A program made the translations under genes and the position numbers. Under the pieces are notes generated by a model. The model was not told where the DNA came from. It ran no database searches and saw only the letters and a list, made by a program, of their open reading frames with translations. A stretch of DNA of 13,128 nt from JAIBAI01 sp044238875. GTDB lineage: Bacteria > Bacteroidota > Bacteroidia > M30B66. The first letter of the stretch is position 1; every line of letters starts with the position of its first letter. This document shows positions 1-7,328 of the stretch, piece by piece. The stretch lies in NCBI GenBank assembly GCA_044238875.1, contig JBIICM010000058.1, forward strand, positions 1 to 13,128. The letters run 5' to 3'.

Positions 1-3000
1 CAGAGCAGCTGATTGAATTTTCCGGTGATGACCTGCCTCCAACAATAACAGGTTCAACCAATTCAGGAGGCTGTCTTACAGTAGCCTTCATTTCAAACGG
101 TTCAGGTTACAATAATGGGTTCAGGGCAAAAATAAACTGTGTGCCCTGTATTCAACCACCACAGAATGTAATTATGGGCAGGGGGGGGGCAACGGTAAGT
201 TCCTGCGGAGGCACGTTGCTTGACCCCGGCGGTTATTCATCCTACGGGGATAACCAGACTGTTGTGCAAACCATTTGTTCAGGTACGTCGCAATGTGTAA
301 GGCTTACATTTACCGATTTTAACACCGAAACAAGTGTTGATAACCTCAAAATTTTTGATGGCCCAACTGCTGATCCAGCAACATTGCTTGGCGTATTCTC
401 CGGTAATAACAGACCTCTTCCGGTTGAAAGTTCTGTTCAGTCAGGAGGTTGTATTACGCTAGAATTTACCTCCAACGGCTCGGTTGTTAAACCTGGTTTC
501 AGTGCAATCATTTCCTGTAATACCTGTGTTGACCCCTATCCAATACCAACCGGTAAGTGCAAGGATGCAAGAGGGTTTTGTACCGATAACGGAACCATTG
601 ATTTTCCGGCAGGCACCAATGTGGAGTCTCCCTTCGGATCGGGAACTGCAGGTCGGATTGGCTGTTTGGGTTCTACGCCCAACCCTGCCTGGTATTACAT
701 GAATGTTTCTCGCTCGGGCCCTATCAACATAAATATCATTGGCAGTGAAGACGGCGGTGTTAGCGCTACCAATGATGTAGATTTTATTTGCTGGGGGCCT
801 TTTTCATCCAGGGAAGAAATCTGTGATCTTGCCAATGACAGAAATTTTGCAGATGATCCTGCAAATATTGTTGATTGCAGCTATTCGCCTGAGCCAGTTG
901 AGTCATGCGATATTCCCAATGCACTGGTGAATGAGTGGTATATGTTGTTGCTCACAAATTTCTCGAACAGTCCCTCGAATATTTATTTCAGACAAAGTAA
1001 CGCGAGTGCACCGGGTTCGGGTCAAACAAATTGTGCGCTTTTTTGTGATATTGAACTAAGCCTAAAGCAGGGTACCTGCAATCCTGCATCGAATACATAC
1101 ACCCTCGCCGGAGAACTTGAATTGGTAAATCCGCCTGCTGAGGGTAATCTGATAATAACAAACAGTAGTGGCGGCATCTTAAATATTCCGGCTCCTTTTG
1201 TTAGCCCGGTCTCATTTAGCTTCACCGATCTTGCATCTGATGGAGCCTCAAATCAGGTAACGGCCTATTTTTCGAAAAATAGTTCCTGCTCAGCTTCAGC
1301 CAGTTATACAGCACCTGCCTCCTGTTCTGTTTGCCCTGTAACGGTAAACCTATCCGGCAGCGCTTGTACCGGCGCTTCATTTACCTTGTCGGCATCAGCG
1401 ATTGCAGGGGCAACTTACAGCTGGACTGGTCCTAACGGATTCAACTCAACCAACCGTGAACTAACGTTTAATCCCGCTACCACAAATATGTCGGGCTTAT
1501 ACATCGTAACCCTTAACAATGCAGCCCTTAGCTGTCAGAGCAAAGCATCGGTTAATGTTCAGGTTTTTGAAACACCGCTTATCCCGGTTATATCAGCTAA
1601 TTCTCCGGTTTGCGAAGGTACTCCTGTTAACTTTAGTGCTCAAACTTCCGCTACACCAGGAGCAGTTTATCAATGGACGGGGCCTGCGAGTTTCAATTCG
1701 GGATTACAAAACCCGAGTATAAATGCTGCCGTACCTGCTAATTCAGGGCAATATACTTGTCGTGTAGTTTCAAACGGCTGTGCCAGCAGTCAGGCGATTT
1801 TAAATATTGTCGTAAATCCTTATCCTGCCTCACCTGTGCCCGCTAATGATGGACCTCATTGTGCAGGTGAAGATCTCAAACTGACGTGTCCGTCGCTACC
1901 GTCTGCAACCTATGAATGGCAGGGACCGCTTAATTTCAGTTCGAATCAGCAGAATCCTGTTTTAACGGGAACTACTGTTTCAAATTCAGGTATTTATCGC
2001 GTAAGGGCATTGTTAAATGGTTGTTACAGTAAATATGCAACTACCAATGCGATTGTTTATCCCAAGCCTCCAATCCCAACGGTAGTTCATTTCTCGCCAT
2101 ATTGTTCAGGTGAATCGGTAAGTTTAACCGGTCCGGAAAGTAATTCGGGCGCCCCGGTTCAATATACCTGGACCGGTCCCGCAGGCTTCAGTGCATCTGG
2201 TAAAATAGCTCAGATACCTTCTGTTTCAGTGGCTCAAACGGGCAGTTATAGTCTAAAAGTCAGTGAAAATGGCTGCAGTTCTGATATCACTGCTTTTAAC
2301 ATTGAAGTCAAACCAAGTCCGGTAGCCAATGCCGGAACAGATATAACAATTTGTTCAGGGACTTCAGCAAGCATTGGAGAGGCCACAGTTTCAGGTTTAA
2401 CCTACCTGTGGTCACCTGCTCAGGGTTTAAGCAATGCCGCTATTTCAAACCCGGGAGTGAGCCTTACCAATGATGGCAATAGTTCAAGGCAGGAGGTTTA
2501 CACTTTAGTGGTGGAGCAGGGCGGATGTTCTGACGAAGATCAGGTTACAGTAACCATACCTGCTCAGCCTGTTGCATCTTTCCCGACACCCAATAGCCAG
2601 TGTTTTGAAGGTAACTCTTTTAGCTTTACAGCAAACGGAACTTTTTCACAGTTGGCAACCTTTAGCTGGGACTTTGGTCCATGGGCTGTTCCTTCAACTT
2701 CTACCCTGAGAAATCCTTCAGGGATTAAATTTGGTTCAACAGGAGCGCAGCCGGTTCGTTTACAGATCAATGACCAGGGGTGTCTGAGCAGCGTCTATTC
2801 GGCTGAAGTTTTAATCAACACGATGCCTGTGGCCAATTTTGATGCTAATATTAACAAAGGGTGTGCACCACAGGTTATCAGGTTCAGTAATTTGTCAGAA
2901 TCACTTGAGTCTGTAAAAACATGGCTTTGGGAATTTGGCAATGAACGTGCTTACAATCAGTCCAATCCTCCATCAGTTATTTATGATAAACCCGGAAATT

Positions 3001-3608
3001 ATACGGTTAGTCTAAGGGTAACCACTGAAAAGGGTTGTGTTGATACCTATGAGGTGCCGGGTTTGATTAGAATTTACCCTACACCTAAGGCAGGGTTTAC
3101 CCTCTTCCCTTTTGAAACAGATATCATCAGGCCTTTCATTGAGGTTGAAGATTTATCCAGCAATGCCACGCAATGGAAATATGAAATTGAAGGACTGGCC
3201 GAGCCTATAACCAAACGTGAATTCAGATATGCTTTTAAGGATACCGGAGTTTTTGTGATCAGACAGATAGTAAGCAATGAATTTGAGTGCTTTGATACAT
3301 TTGAACAAAATGCACTCATCAGGTTAGGTTACCGGCTGTATATCCCTTCAGCTTTTACACCTAATGATGACGATGTAAATGATCGTTTTAGGGTTTACGG
3401 TGAGGGCATTCTGGAAGCAAAGATTGAAATCTACAGTCGGTGGGGAGAGCTTCTATATGTATCGTACGATTATGAAAACGGCTGGGATGGGAAAACCCGA
3501 CTCGGAGAAAAGCCGGTACAAGGCGGAGTTTATTTCTACAAGGTATTTATTCAGGATCGCTCAGGTATACACTGGAATTATCAGGGCAATGTAACTGTTT
3601 TGAAGTAA
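1..3608 (+). CDS. Giant secreted surface protein with CUB, Ig-like and PKD domains and a T9SS type B (CHU_C) sorting signal; 5' end missing
   Basis: The reading frame is open from the first complete codon at base 3, so the start lies outside the window; 1201 codons are visible. The GTG at 141 is internal, because the bases before it encode the end of a CUB-like domain (a GGCLTVAF-type strand followed by a cysteine). Modules in order: partial CUB (to ~140), a second CUB domain with paired cysteines (~198-518), a cysteine-rich module with a PNPAWYYM core and an ICWGPF motif (~579-1001), a short beta-rich module, five Ig-like repeats (~1332-2564), three PKD-like domains (~2574-3314, with SWDFG and WLWEFG cores), and a C-terminal domain (~3330-3605) starting IPSAFTPNDDDVND and containing RWGELLY and NGWDG. 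That last domain is the gliding-motility-associated C-terminal domain, a T9SS type B sorting signal. The product is inferred to be exported by T9SS and to stay on or leave the cell surface. Binding or adhesion is inferred from the domain types; the ligand is unknown. Confidence 0.93.
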   Translation, partial: EQLIEFSGDDLPPTITGSTNSGGCLTVAFISNGSGYNNGFRAKINCVPCIQPPQNVIMGRGGATVSSCGGTLLDPGGYSSYGDNQTVVQTICSGTSQCVRLTFTDFNTETSVDNLKIFDGPTADPATLLGVFSGNNRPLPVESSVQSGGCITLEFTSNGSVVKPGFSAIISCNTCVDPYPIPTGKCKDARGFCTDNGTIDFPAGTNVESPFGSGTAGRIGCLGSTPNPAWYYMNVSRSGPININIIGSEDGGVSATNDVDFICWGPFSSREEICDLANDRNFADDPANIVDCSYSPEPVESCDIPNALVNEWYMLLLTNFSNSPSNIYFRQSNASAPGSGQTNCALFCDIELSLKQGTCNPASNTYTLAGELELVNPPAEGNLIITNSSGGILNIPAPFVSPVSFSFTDLASDGASNQVTAYFSKNSSCSASASYTAPASCSVCPVTVNLSGSACTGASFTLSASAIAGATYSWTGPNGFNSTNRELTFNPATTNMSGLYIVTLNNAALSCQSKASVNVQVFETPLIPVISANSPVCEGTPVNFSAQTSATPGAVYQWTGPASFNSGLQNPSINAAVPANSGQYTCRVVSNGCASSQAILNIVVNPYPASPVPANDGPHCAGEDLKLTCPSLPSATYEWQGPLNFSSNQQNPVLTGTTVSNSGIYRVRALLNGCYSKYATTNAIVYPKPPIPTVVHFSPYCSGESVSLTGPESNSGAPVQYTWTGPAGFSASGKIAQIPSVSVAQTGSYSLKVSENGCSSDITAFNIEVKPSPVANAGTDITICSGTSASIGEATVSGLTYLWSPAQGLSNAAISNPGVSLTNDGNSSRQEVYTLVVEQGGCSDEDQVTVTIPAQPVASFPTPNSQCFEGNSFSFTANGTFSQLATFSWDFGPWAVPSTSTLRNPSGIKFGSTGAQPVRLQINDQGCLSSVYSAEVLINTMPVANFDANINKGCAPQVIRFSNLSESLESVKTWLWEFGNERAYNQSNPPSVIYDKPGNYTVSLRVTTEKGCVDTYEVPGLIRIYPTPKAGFTLFPFETDIIRPFIEVEDLSSNATQWKYEIEGLAEPITKREFRYAFKDTGVFVIRQIVSNEFECFDTFEQNALIRLGYRLYIPSAFTPNDDDVNDRFRVYGEGILEAKIEIYSRWGELLYVSYDYENGWDGKTRLGEKPVQGGVYFYKVFIQDRSGIHWNYQGNVTVLK
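1332..2564 (+). repeat. Five tandem Ig-like repeats inside the surface protein
   Basis: Five successive units of about 80 residues. The first four share a pattern: an N-terminal cysteine (PVCEGT, HCAGE, YCSGE), a Y-x-W-T/Q-G-P core followed by an F-N/S stretch, a S/T-G-x-Y strand and a closing cysteine near NGC. Approximate spans are 1332-1568, 1578-1814, 1824-2066, 2073-2312 and a more divergent fifth at 2322-2564 (core TYLWSPA). This is protein-level repetition; the DNA copies are clearly diverged, so recent duplication is not indicated. Confidence 0.8.
3330..3605 (+). other. T9SS type B (CHU_C / gliding-motility C-terminal) sorting domain
   Basis: The last ~92 residues match the CHU_C consensus as remembered: a YIPSAFTPNDDDVNDRF opening, an I-x-IYSRWGE middle strand, NGWDG, and a terminal G-x-YFYKV-F strand. 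In Bacteroidetes this domain directs large proteins through the type IX secretion system. It sits at the extreme C terminus, as required for this role. Confidence 0.9.
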
Positions 3609-3620
3609 AAAGGTTTTGAA

Positions 3621-4097
3621 TTAAACACTTGCTCCTTTTGCCCATCTGCTGAAATCCAATGTTTCTGTTTGGGTTACGTGAATCTGACTGCTTTCGGGGT
3701 GTAATGGATTGATGAGATAATTGAATTCTCCGTTTAGAAGGCTGCTTTGAACTTTGCAAAGGGCAGCTTTTCCTTGCCTTACGAAATCATCGCCAAGTAT
3801 TTGTGTCTGCTCACCCGGTGGAAAAAGATTCCAGTTTTCAGGGAGTTTTTTGGGCATTAATTCTTCCATGCGAAGATGATCAGGGATAAAAATTTCAACC
3901 AGCAGCCGATCACCGGGTAATATATCCATGGCAGAAATATGGGCCAGAATTTCAAGAACTGCAAGTGAGCGGCTCTGGGATGTATACACCATTTTGGTAT
4001 GCAGGCCATTCCATCTGTTTCCACTGCACATTGCTGCACCCTTTCCACTTAGGATGTCGGGGAGATACTTTGATCGTTCAATCCGGTAAACAAACAT
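3621..4097 (-). CDS. RES-domain toxin, predicted NAD+ phosphorylase/hydrolase
   Basis: 158 residues, the usual size for a stand-alone RES toxin. Family hallmarks are visible: YRIE near the N terminus, GNRWN with Arg28, VYTSQS with Tyr38, AVLEILAH with Glu49, and a VQSSLL-GEFNYLINPLHPE block in which Ser118 matches the conserved serine. These correspond to the Arg, Tyr, Glu and Ser residues that define and catalyse in the RES family. Characterised members (MbcT, Xre-RES toxins) degrade cellular NAD+ and stop growth until neutralised by the antitoxin; related ParT instead ADP-ribosylates a host enzyme, so the exact reaction is inferred. The ATG shares its A with the TGA of the upstream antitoxin (TGATG), implying translational coupling. 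All key residues are present, so the toxin looks intact. Its stop lies 12 bp from that of the convergent surface-protein gene. Confidence 0.92.
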   Translation of the reverse strand: MFVYRIERSKYLPDILSGKGAAMCSGNRWNGLHTKMVYTSQSRSLAVLEILAHISAMDILPGDRLLVEIFIPDHLRMEELMPKKLPENWNLFPPGEQTQILGDDFVRQGKAALCKVQSSLLNGEFNYLINPLHPESSQIHVTQTETLDFSRWAKGASV

Positions 4098-4555
4098 CAG
4101 GCAAGGGTGCCAAAATCAAGGCGCTGAAGGCATCGTTTTACTTCCTGAATACCGGTGATGGTATCAAAGAGGCTAAGCGGAGTGTAGCCACCCAGCGCTG
4201 CATTGGGCAGATGAAGCCAGCGTTGAAAATGACCCTGCTCCTGATTAAAAACATCCTGGCCGTAGCGCAGCGTTTCATAGAGCATGAGCAGCAGCTCAGT
4301 ATCACGGATGCTGAGGTTGCCGTTTTCGCGCTTTCGCTTGTTGTAGGTTGTTTGAGGCATTCCCAGTAAAGCAAGCAGCTGCTTGACGGGCATTGATGAA
4401 CCACGGCTCATTAATTCGAGAACATGGTATGAAACCCCTTTTCGAATGCGTTCGAGCTTATTGATCTGGTTTCCATAGGCAATTTCAAAATCTTCAACCA
4501 GAAAGGGCTTGCTATGGGAAGCAGTTAATTGGTATTCAGTTGATTTGGTTGGCAT
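4097..4555 (-). CDS. Xre/MbcA/ParS-type antitoxin of the RES toxin (DUF2384 C-terminal domain)
   Basis: 152 residues. The central part (~55-80: PVKQLLALLGMPQTTYNKRK) reads as a helix-turn-helix. The C-terminal part (~108-150) has the typical antitoxin block: FQRWLHLPNAALGG, then TPLSLFDT, then a G-x-x-x-V-x-x-x-L-x-R-L ending. In characterised Xre-RES and MbcTA pairs this C-terminal domain masks the NAD-binding pocket of the toxin and the HTH domain represses the operon. The gene is first in a two-gene operon, the standard order for this family, and its stop overlaps the toxin start by one base. A promoter-like element and a palindrome lie just upstream, suggesting autoregulation. No Shine-Dalgarno sequence is visible before the ATG at 4555, common in Bacteroidetes. 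Confidence 0.92.
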   Translation of the reverse strand: MPTKSTEYQLTASHSKPFLVEDFEIAYGNQINKLERIRKGVSYHVLELMSRGSSMPVKQLLALLGMPQTTYNKRKRENGNLSIRDTELLLMLYETLRYGQDVFNQEQGHFQRWLHLPNAALGGYTPLSLFDTITGIQEVKRCLQRLDFGTLA

Positions 4556-4572
4556 AGGGATATTTAAAAAAA

Positions 4573-4580
4573 CAAATATA
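4573..4580 (-). promoter_or_regulatory. Putative -7 promoter element of the toxin-antitoxin operon
   Basis: On the minus strand the octamer reads TATATTTG, an exact match to the Bacteroidetes -7 consensus TAnnTTTG. It ends 17 nt before the antitoxin ATG. A TTG at 4598-4596 lies 15 nt further upstream, slightly closer than the usual -33 spacing, so the -33 part is weak. Confidence 0.6.
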
Positions 4581-4587
4581 CTATATT
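4575..4587. promoter_or_regulatory. 13-bp perfect palindrome overlapping the toxin-antitoxin promoter: candidate operator
   Basis: The sequence AATATA-C-TATATT is a perfect inverted repeat with a single central base. It overlaps six bases of the -7 element, so a dimeric protein bound there would block RNA polymerase. The likely ligand is the Xre-type antitoxin encoded directly downstream. The sequence is AT-rich, so chance occurrence is possible; the call rests on its position. Confidence 0.4.
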
Positions 4588-4634
4588 ACATCAACCAATC
4601 TGCTGCTGTTTATTTTAATTAATTGAAAATTTGC

Positions 4635-4672
4635 AAAAAAAACGGTAAACACTTTTAAGGCGTCTCCCGTTT
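4635..4672 (-). terminator. Intrinsic (hairpin plus U-tract) terminator of the glycosyltransferase operon
   Basis: Read on the minus strand, AAACGG (4672-4667) pairs with CCGTTT (4645-4640). Inside this, one G/A mismatch is followed by AGACGC pairing with GTGTTT (two G-U pairs), closing a 7-nt CTTAAAA loop. The hairpin runs straight into a tract of eight T (4642-4635). It lies about 157 nt after the last glycosyltransferase stop and before the toxin-antitoxin promoter, so it would keep the two operons transcriptionally separate. The stem is only moderately GC-rich. Confidence 0.6.
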
Positions 4673-4828
4673 CTTTAGGCTAGAAAATAAGATATCCAAC
4701 TGAAGCAAAAGACTAAGTAAATACGTTTGAATAATGGAATGAGGATTTTTCTCCGCGGTATATCAGTTGCCCGAGAAATTCAGTCTGGATGTTAATAAAA
4801 CAGCCCAAGCGCCATCTCTGCCGCCTGT
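4673..4828. other. Non-coding stretch between the glycosyltransferase stop and the terminator; no gene seen
   Basis: About 156 bp with no convincing reading frame. Two weak inverted repeats are present: AAACAG/CTGTTT (4798-4803 and 4825-4830, overlapping the glycosyltransferase stop) and TTTCTC/GAGAAA (around 4748-4778). Neither is followed by a U tract in the sense of transcription, so neither is called as a terminator. It would be the 3' untranslated region of the glycosyltransferase transcript. Confidence 0.5.
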
Positions 4829-6127
4829 TTATAAAGTTAACGCATCGAGAATTTCAGCCATATTTTTTGTTTGAATATCCCGGCTGAATCCGGCAATGTA
4901 ATTATGGTCGGGTACATTCAACGAATAGTTGCCGGCCAGAAACTGATTGAAGAGCTTTTCAATTATTTCAAAGGCATCCTGCTGACTATTGGCAATATAG
5001 CCAAGGTTATATGACTTAAAAGTTTCATCAAGTATGTCATCATCCCCTGGGCAAATCAGCACCGGCTTACCCAGCGCGAGATACTCGTAAATCTTACTGG
5101 AGGGTATTCCCTTCCGGCCGGCATGTGCAACCATTAGCAGCAGATGTGCCGAGGCCTGCTGCTGCAAAACCTCCTGGCGCGGAATTCTTCCCGACATTTC
5201 AATCATATCCTCATAGCCCATCAGTTCTTTTGTAACACTTTCTGCCACTTCCTTTAGAAACAAGATACCGGGAAACTTCAGTTTTATTTTTCGCCGCTGT
5301 TCGGGGTATTTTTCAACCAACTGCTTAAAGGCAGAAAGAAAAATGCTGATTTGCTGACTTGGGTATAACATCCCGTTATACACAATGGTAAATTGTTCAG
5401 CAAGCGGAACATTTTGAAAAGCTGCGAAATCTTCTGTTACAAAGCCGTTCAGAATCACTTTTCCGGGTCGGCCTACAAATTTTCCGATTTTTTTTGCGTA
5501 ATAATTTGATACAGTGGTGATACAGGCAGCTGTTTTTATGTATCGTTTTTCGCTGCGACGTTCGAGCCGACGGAGGAGGCTATCGGCCAGCCCCCTTGAC
5601 TGATTCACCTCGCTGGTGGTCCAGTCGTCGCGATAGTCAGCAATCCATGGTATGCCTGATTTTTTATTGAGCAGGTAACCGAAACGAAAAATTTCAAATG
5701 GGTTACCAGTAACAATAAGTGCCTTAACATCATTATTTGATTTCAGGTAATGACTGGCGAAATGATAAATATGCCTGAACGGAATGGCTAAAGTCAAGAA
5801 ATGATGTGCAACCAGTTCCCCATAGGAAAGCGCTTTCCTGAGTAGGTTGAACCTCGATCTGCCAAAGCGTGCGTAAAGTTTGTCGCGCCAGTTGCCCCTG
5901 AAGGGTATATACCATACCTCATAGCCTTCTTCCTTTTGACATATTATTTTTTCCCCAGCATCATGGTGCATGTCATCGGGCGAAGCAATCGGTTTATCCC
6001 AGTTGCGAGTAATGATTACCGGATAATAGCCATATTGGTTAAGGTATTTTGCCCAACCCAGTGGGCGCTGGGAAGCAGTGAGATTGCATGGCGGAAAAAA
6101 ATAGGTAAGGATGAGAACTTTTTTCAC
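4829..6127 (-). CDS. Glycosyltransferase, GT4-like (GT-B fold)
   Basis: 432 residues from a GTG start. The frame is open further upstream, to an ATG at 6418, but that would overlap the preceding gene by 281 bp and add a non-homologous N terminus. The GTG at 6127 puts a typical opening beta strand (KKVLILTYFFPP) at residue 2 and leaves a 10-bp gap after the upstream stop. No Shine-Dalgarno is evident; a two-codon ATG-CAG-TGA overlaps the GTG and might aid reinitiation. The N-terminal half carries the acceptor-domain signature ASQRPLGWAKYL (~18-29) and the motif ADYRDDW (~163-169). The C-terminal half has IVYNGMLYP (~248-256) and the donor-binding block GIPSSKIYEYLALGKPVL (~340-357) with its glutamate. 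It would transfer a sugar from an activated donor in the cytoplasm during surface-glycan assembly. Donor and acceptor cannot be told from the sequence. Confidence 0.88.
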   Translation of the reverse strand: MKKVLILTYFFPPCNLTASQRPLGWAKYLNQYGYYPVIITRNWDKPIASPDDMHHDAGEKIICQKEEGYEVWYIPFRGNWRDKLYARFGRSRFNLLRKALSYGELVAHHFLTLAIPFRHIYHFASHYLKSNNDVKALIVTGNPFEIFRFGYLLNKKSGIPWIADYRDDWTTSEVNQSRGLADSLLRRLERRSEKRYIKTAACITTVSNYYAKKIGKFVGRPGKVILNGFVTEDFAAFQNVPLAEQFTIVYNGMLYPSQQISIFLSAFKQLVEKYPEQRRKIKLKFPGILFLKEVAESVTKELMGYEDMIEMSGRIPRQEVLQQQASAHLLLMVAHAGRKGIPSSKIYEYLALGKPVLICPGDDDILDETFKSYNLGYIANSQQDAFEIIEKLFNQFLAGNYSLNVPDHNYIAGFSRDIQTKNMAEILDALTL

Positions 6128-6137
6128 TGCATCCCGC

Positions 6138-7202
6138 TTATGAAAATAAACCAATAAAATTAGCAGAATTGCTGTTGACAGAATAAGCTGCTTCGATTTT
6201 TCGGCGTGTATTGATTGCAAGCTTAACCAGTTCATCTCTGTTTTGCAGCAATAATTCAAGCGCGTTTTTCCAGTCTTCCGGCTTTTCGCAAATAAAACCG
6301 TTAATACCATGGTCAACAATTCTGGTATTAACACCCACCGGTGAAACCAGCGCCGGAATGCCCAGTGACATGTACTGAAGCGCTTTAAAACCACATTTTC
6401 CCTGTGCCCACTTGTCATTGCGAAGCGGCATGATGCCTATATTCATATTAAGCAGGTCGCTGATCTCGTTTTCCTTGTTCCAGCGGATAAATCTGAGTGA
6501 CTGCAGCGGAAGCCCTGGTTTGAGGTCTGAAATAACAAGAAATTCAAAGTCATATTGCTTCTCAAGCTCTGCAATTACCGGCACAATATCGTCAAGGTAT
6601 CGTATCGTTGAATGTGAACCCGTCCAGCCAATAACCAGACGATCACCATGCTGGTCTCTTATGCGGTTATGGTGATGCGTCGTATCAATGGTGGTAGGGT
6701 TGTAAACAACTGATTTATTGAAAGTTGCGGCAAATTTGCATAAGTAGTCATTGCCGCAGGAAATACGGTAAGCCCAGCGACAAATGAATTTCACATTCGG
6801 ATAACCCTTTAAAAAGGAGAACAGGCTGTTGGCTTCTGAGTAGTTCGGAATCCAGATGGCATCATCAAAATCGTAAATGATTTTTTTTCGGAGCAATCTG
6901 GCGGCAATAAATTCGAAAAAGGGAGGCCCCACCGGTGTAGCTTCCCGGTGAATGAAAAGGTAGTCATATTTACCCAGCCGGAATAAGAGCAAAAATCTTC
7001 TGAGCAAACCTGCCTGTATGGCTATGGCCTTGCGCAGAAATCTCCCGGGCAGATAAAGAATTTCCCAGGTTTTTTCTGTCAGAAAAGGTTTCACATCATA
7101 CCGAAACCCATGTGCGGAAAGGATACCAAAATATTGTTCGAACCTGAACCGCTGACTGGCTGCCTTACCAATCGGGTAAGGTACAATAAACAGGATTTTC
7201 AT
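6138..7202 (-). CDS. Glycosyltransferase, GT4-like
   Basis: 354 residues, first gene of a two-gene minus-strand operon. It opens with MKILFIVPYPIGKAASQRFR, the usual first strand and loop of the N-terminal Rossmann-like domain. A YDFDDA motif (~110-115) is typical of a Bacteroidetes subgroup of these transferases. The C-terminal domain contains IGWTGSHST (~191-199) and the donor-site block GKCGFKALQYMSLGIPALVSPVGVN (~268-292), where most GT4 enzymes have K-x-x-E; here Gln276 occupies roughly the place of the first glutamate of the E-x7-E pattern. The ATG at 7202 is preceded by GAAGGAG (7216-7210 on the minus strand) at normal spacing, a good Shine-Dalgarno for this phylum. The substrate is unknown; context with the divergent nucleotide-sugar dehydratase suggests polysaccharide or glycoconjugate synthesis. 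Confidence 0.88.
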   Translation of the reverse strand: MKILFIVPYPIGKAASQRFRFEQYFGILSAHGFRYDVKPFLTEKTWEILYLPGRFLRKAIAIQAGLLRRFLLLFRLGKYDYLFIHREATPVGPPFFEFIAARLLRKKIIYDFDDAIWIPNYSEANSLFSFLKGYPNVKFICRWAYRISCGNDYLCKFAATFNKSVVYNPTTIDTTHHHNRIRDQHGDRLVIGWTGSHSTIRYLDDIVPVIAELEKQYDFEFLVISDLKPGLPLQSLRFIRWNKENEISDLLNMNIGIMPLRNDKWAQGKCGFKALQYMSLGIPALVSPVGVNTRIVDHGINGFICEKPEDWKNALELLLQNRDELVKLAINTRRKIEAAYSVNSNSANFIGLFS

Positions 7203-7219
7203 CTTTCTGCTCCTTCAGG

Positions 7220-7227
7220 CAAACCTA
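7220..7227 (-). promoter_or_regulatory. Putative -7 promoter element of the glycosyltransferase operon
   Basis: On the minus strand the octamer reads TAGGTTTG, an exact TAnnTTTG match, ending 17 nt before the ATG at 7202. No TTG was seen at the expected -33 distance, so the promoter is weak or needs help. The predicted 5' leader would be very short and mostly occupied by the GAAGGAG site. Confidence 0.5.
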
Positions 7228-7316
7228 ATTAAAATCGCAGAGCTTTTGAATTTCGGAAGGCGTTGATAATTAATTTCTTGCAAAATGGGGTGCGAGTTAT
7301 ACAGTCAAAAAAGCGC

Positions 7317-7324
7317 TACCTTTG
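7317..7324 (+). promoter_or_regulatory. Putative -7 promoter element of the dehydratase operon, only 4 nt from the start codon
   Basis: TACCTTTG matches TAnnTTTG exactly. A GTTAT stretch at 7296-7300 lies at -33 distance but is not a clean TTG. Only four bases separate the element from the ATG at 7329, implying an mRNA that begins at or very near the A of the start codon. Confidence 0.5.
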
Positions 7325-7328
7325 CCCC

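Noticed and set aside
141..143. GTG as the start of the large surface protein
   Set aside because: The same frame is open to the window edge and encodes the end of a CUB-like domain, and there is no signal peptide after the GTG.
3608..3639. AAAAGG/CCTTTT inverted repeat between the convergent genes as a bidirectional terminator
   Set aside because: It is a six-pair stem with a 20-nt loop and little GC, not distinguishable from chance.
3965..4369. Open frame of 134 codons on the plus strand, antisense to the toxin and antitoxin genes
   Set aside because: It overlaps two recognisable genes on the other strand, and its translation has no domain-like character.
4792..4834. AAACAG/CTGTTT inverted repeat at the end of the glycosyltransferase gene as a terminator, and a short KQAAEMALGLFY-like frame after its stop as a gene remnant
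   Set aside because: The stem is only six AT-rich pairs with a 21-nt loop and no solid U tract; the 12-codon frame is too short to assign to anything. The hairpin at 4635-4672 is far better as a terminator.
6128..6418. Upstream extension of the second glycosyltransferase to an ATG at 6418
   Set aside because: It would overlap the first glycosyltransferase by 281 bp, and the typical GT-B first strand begins right after the GTG at 6127.
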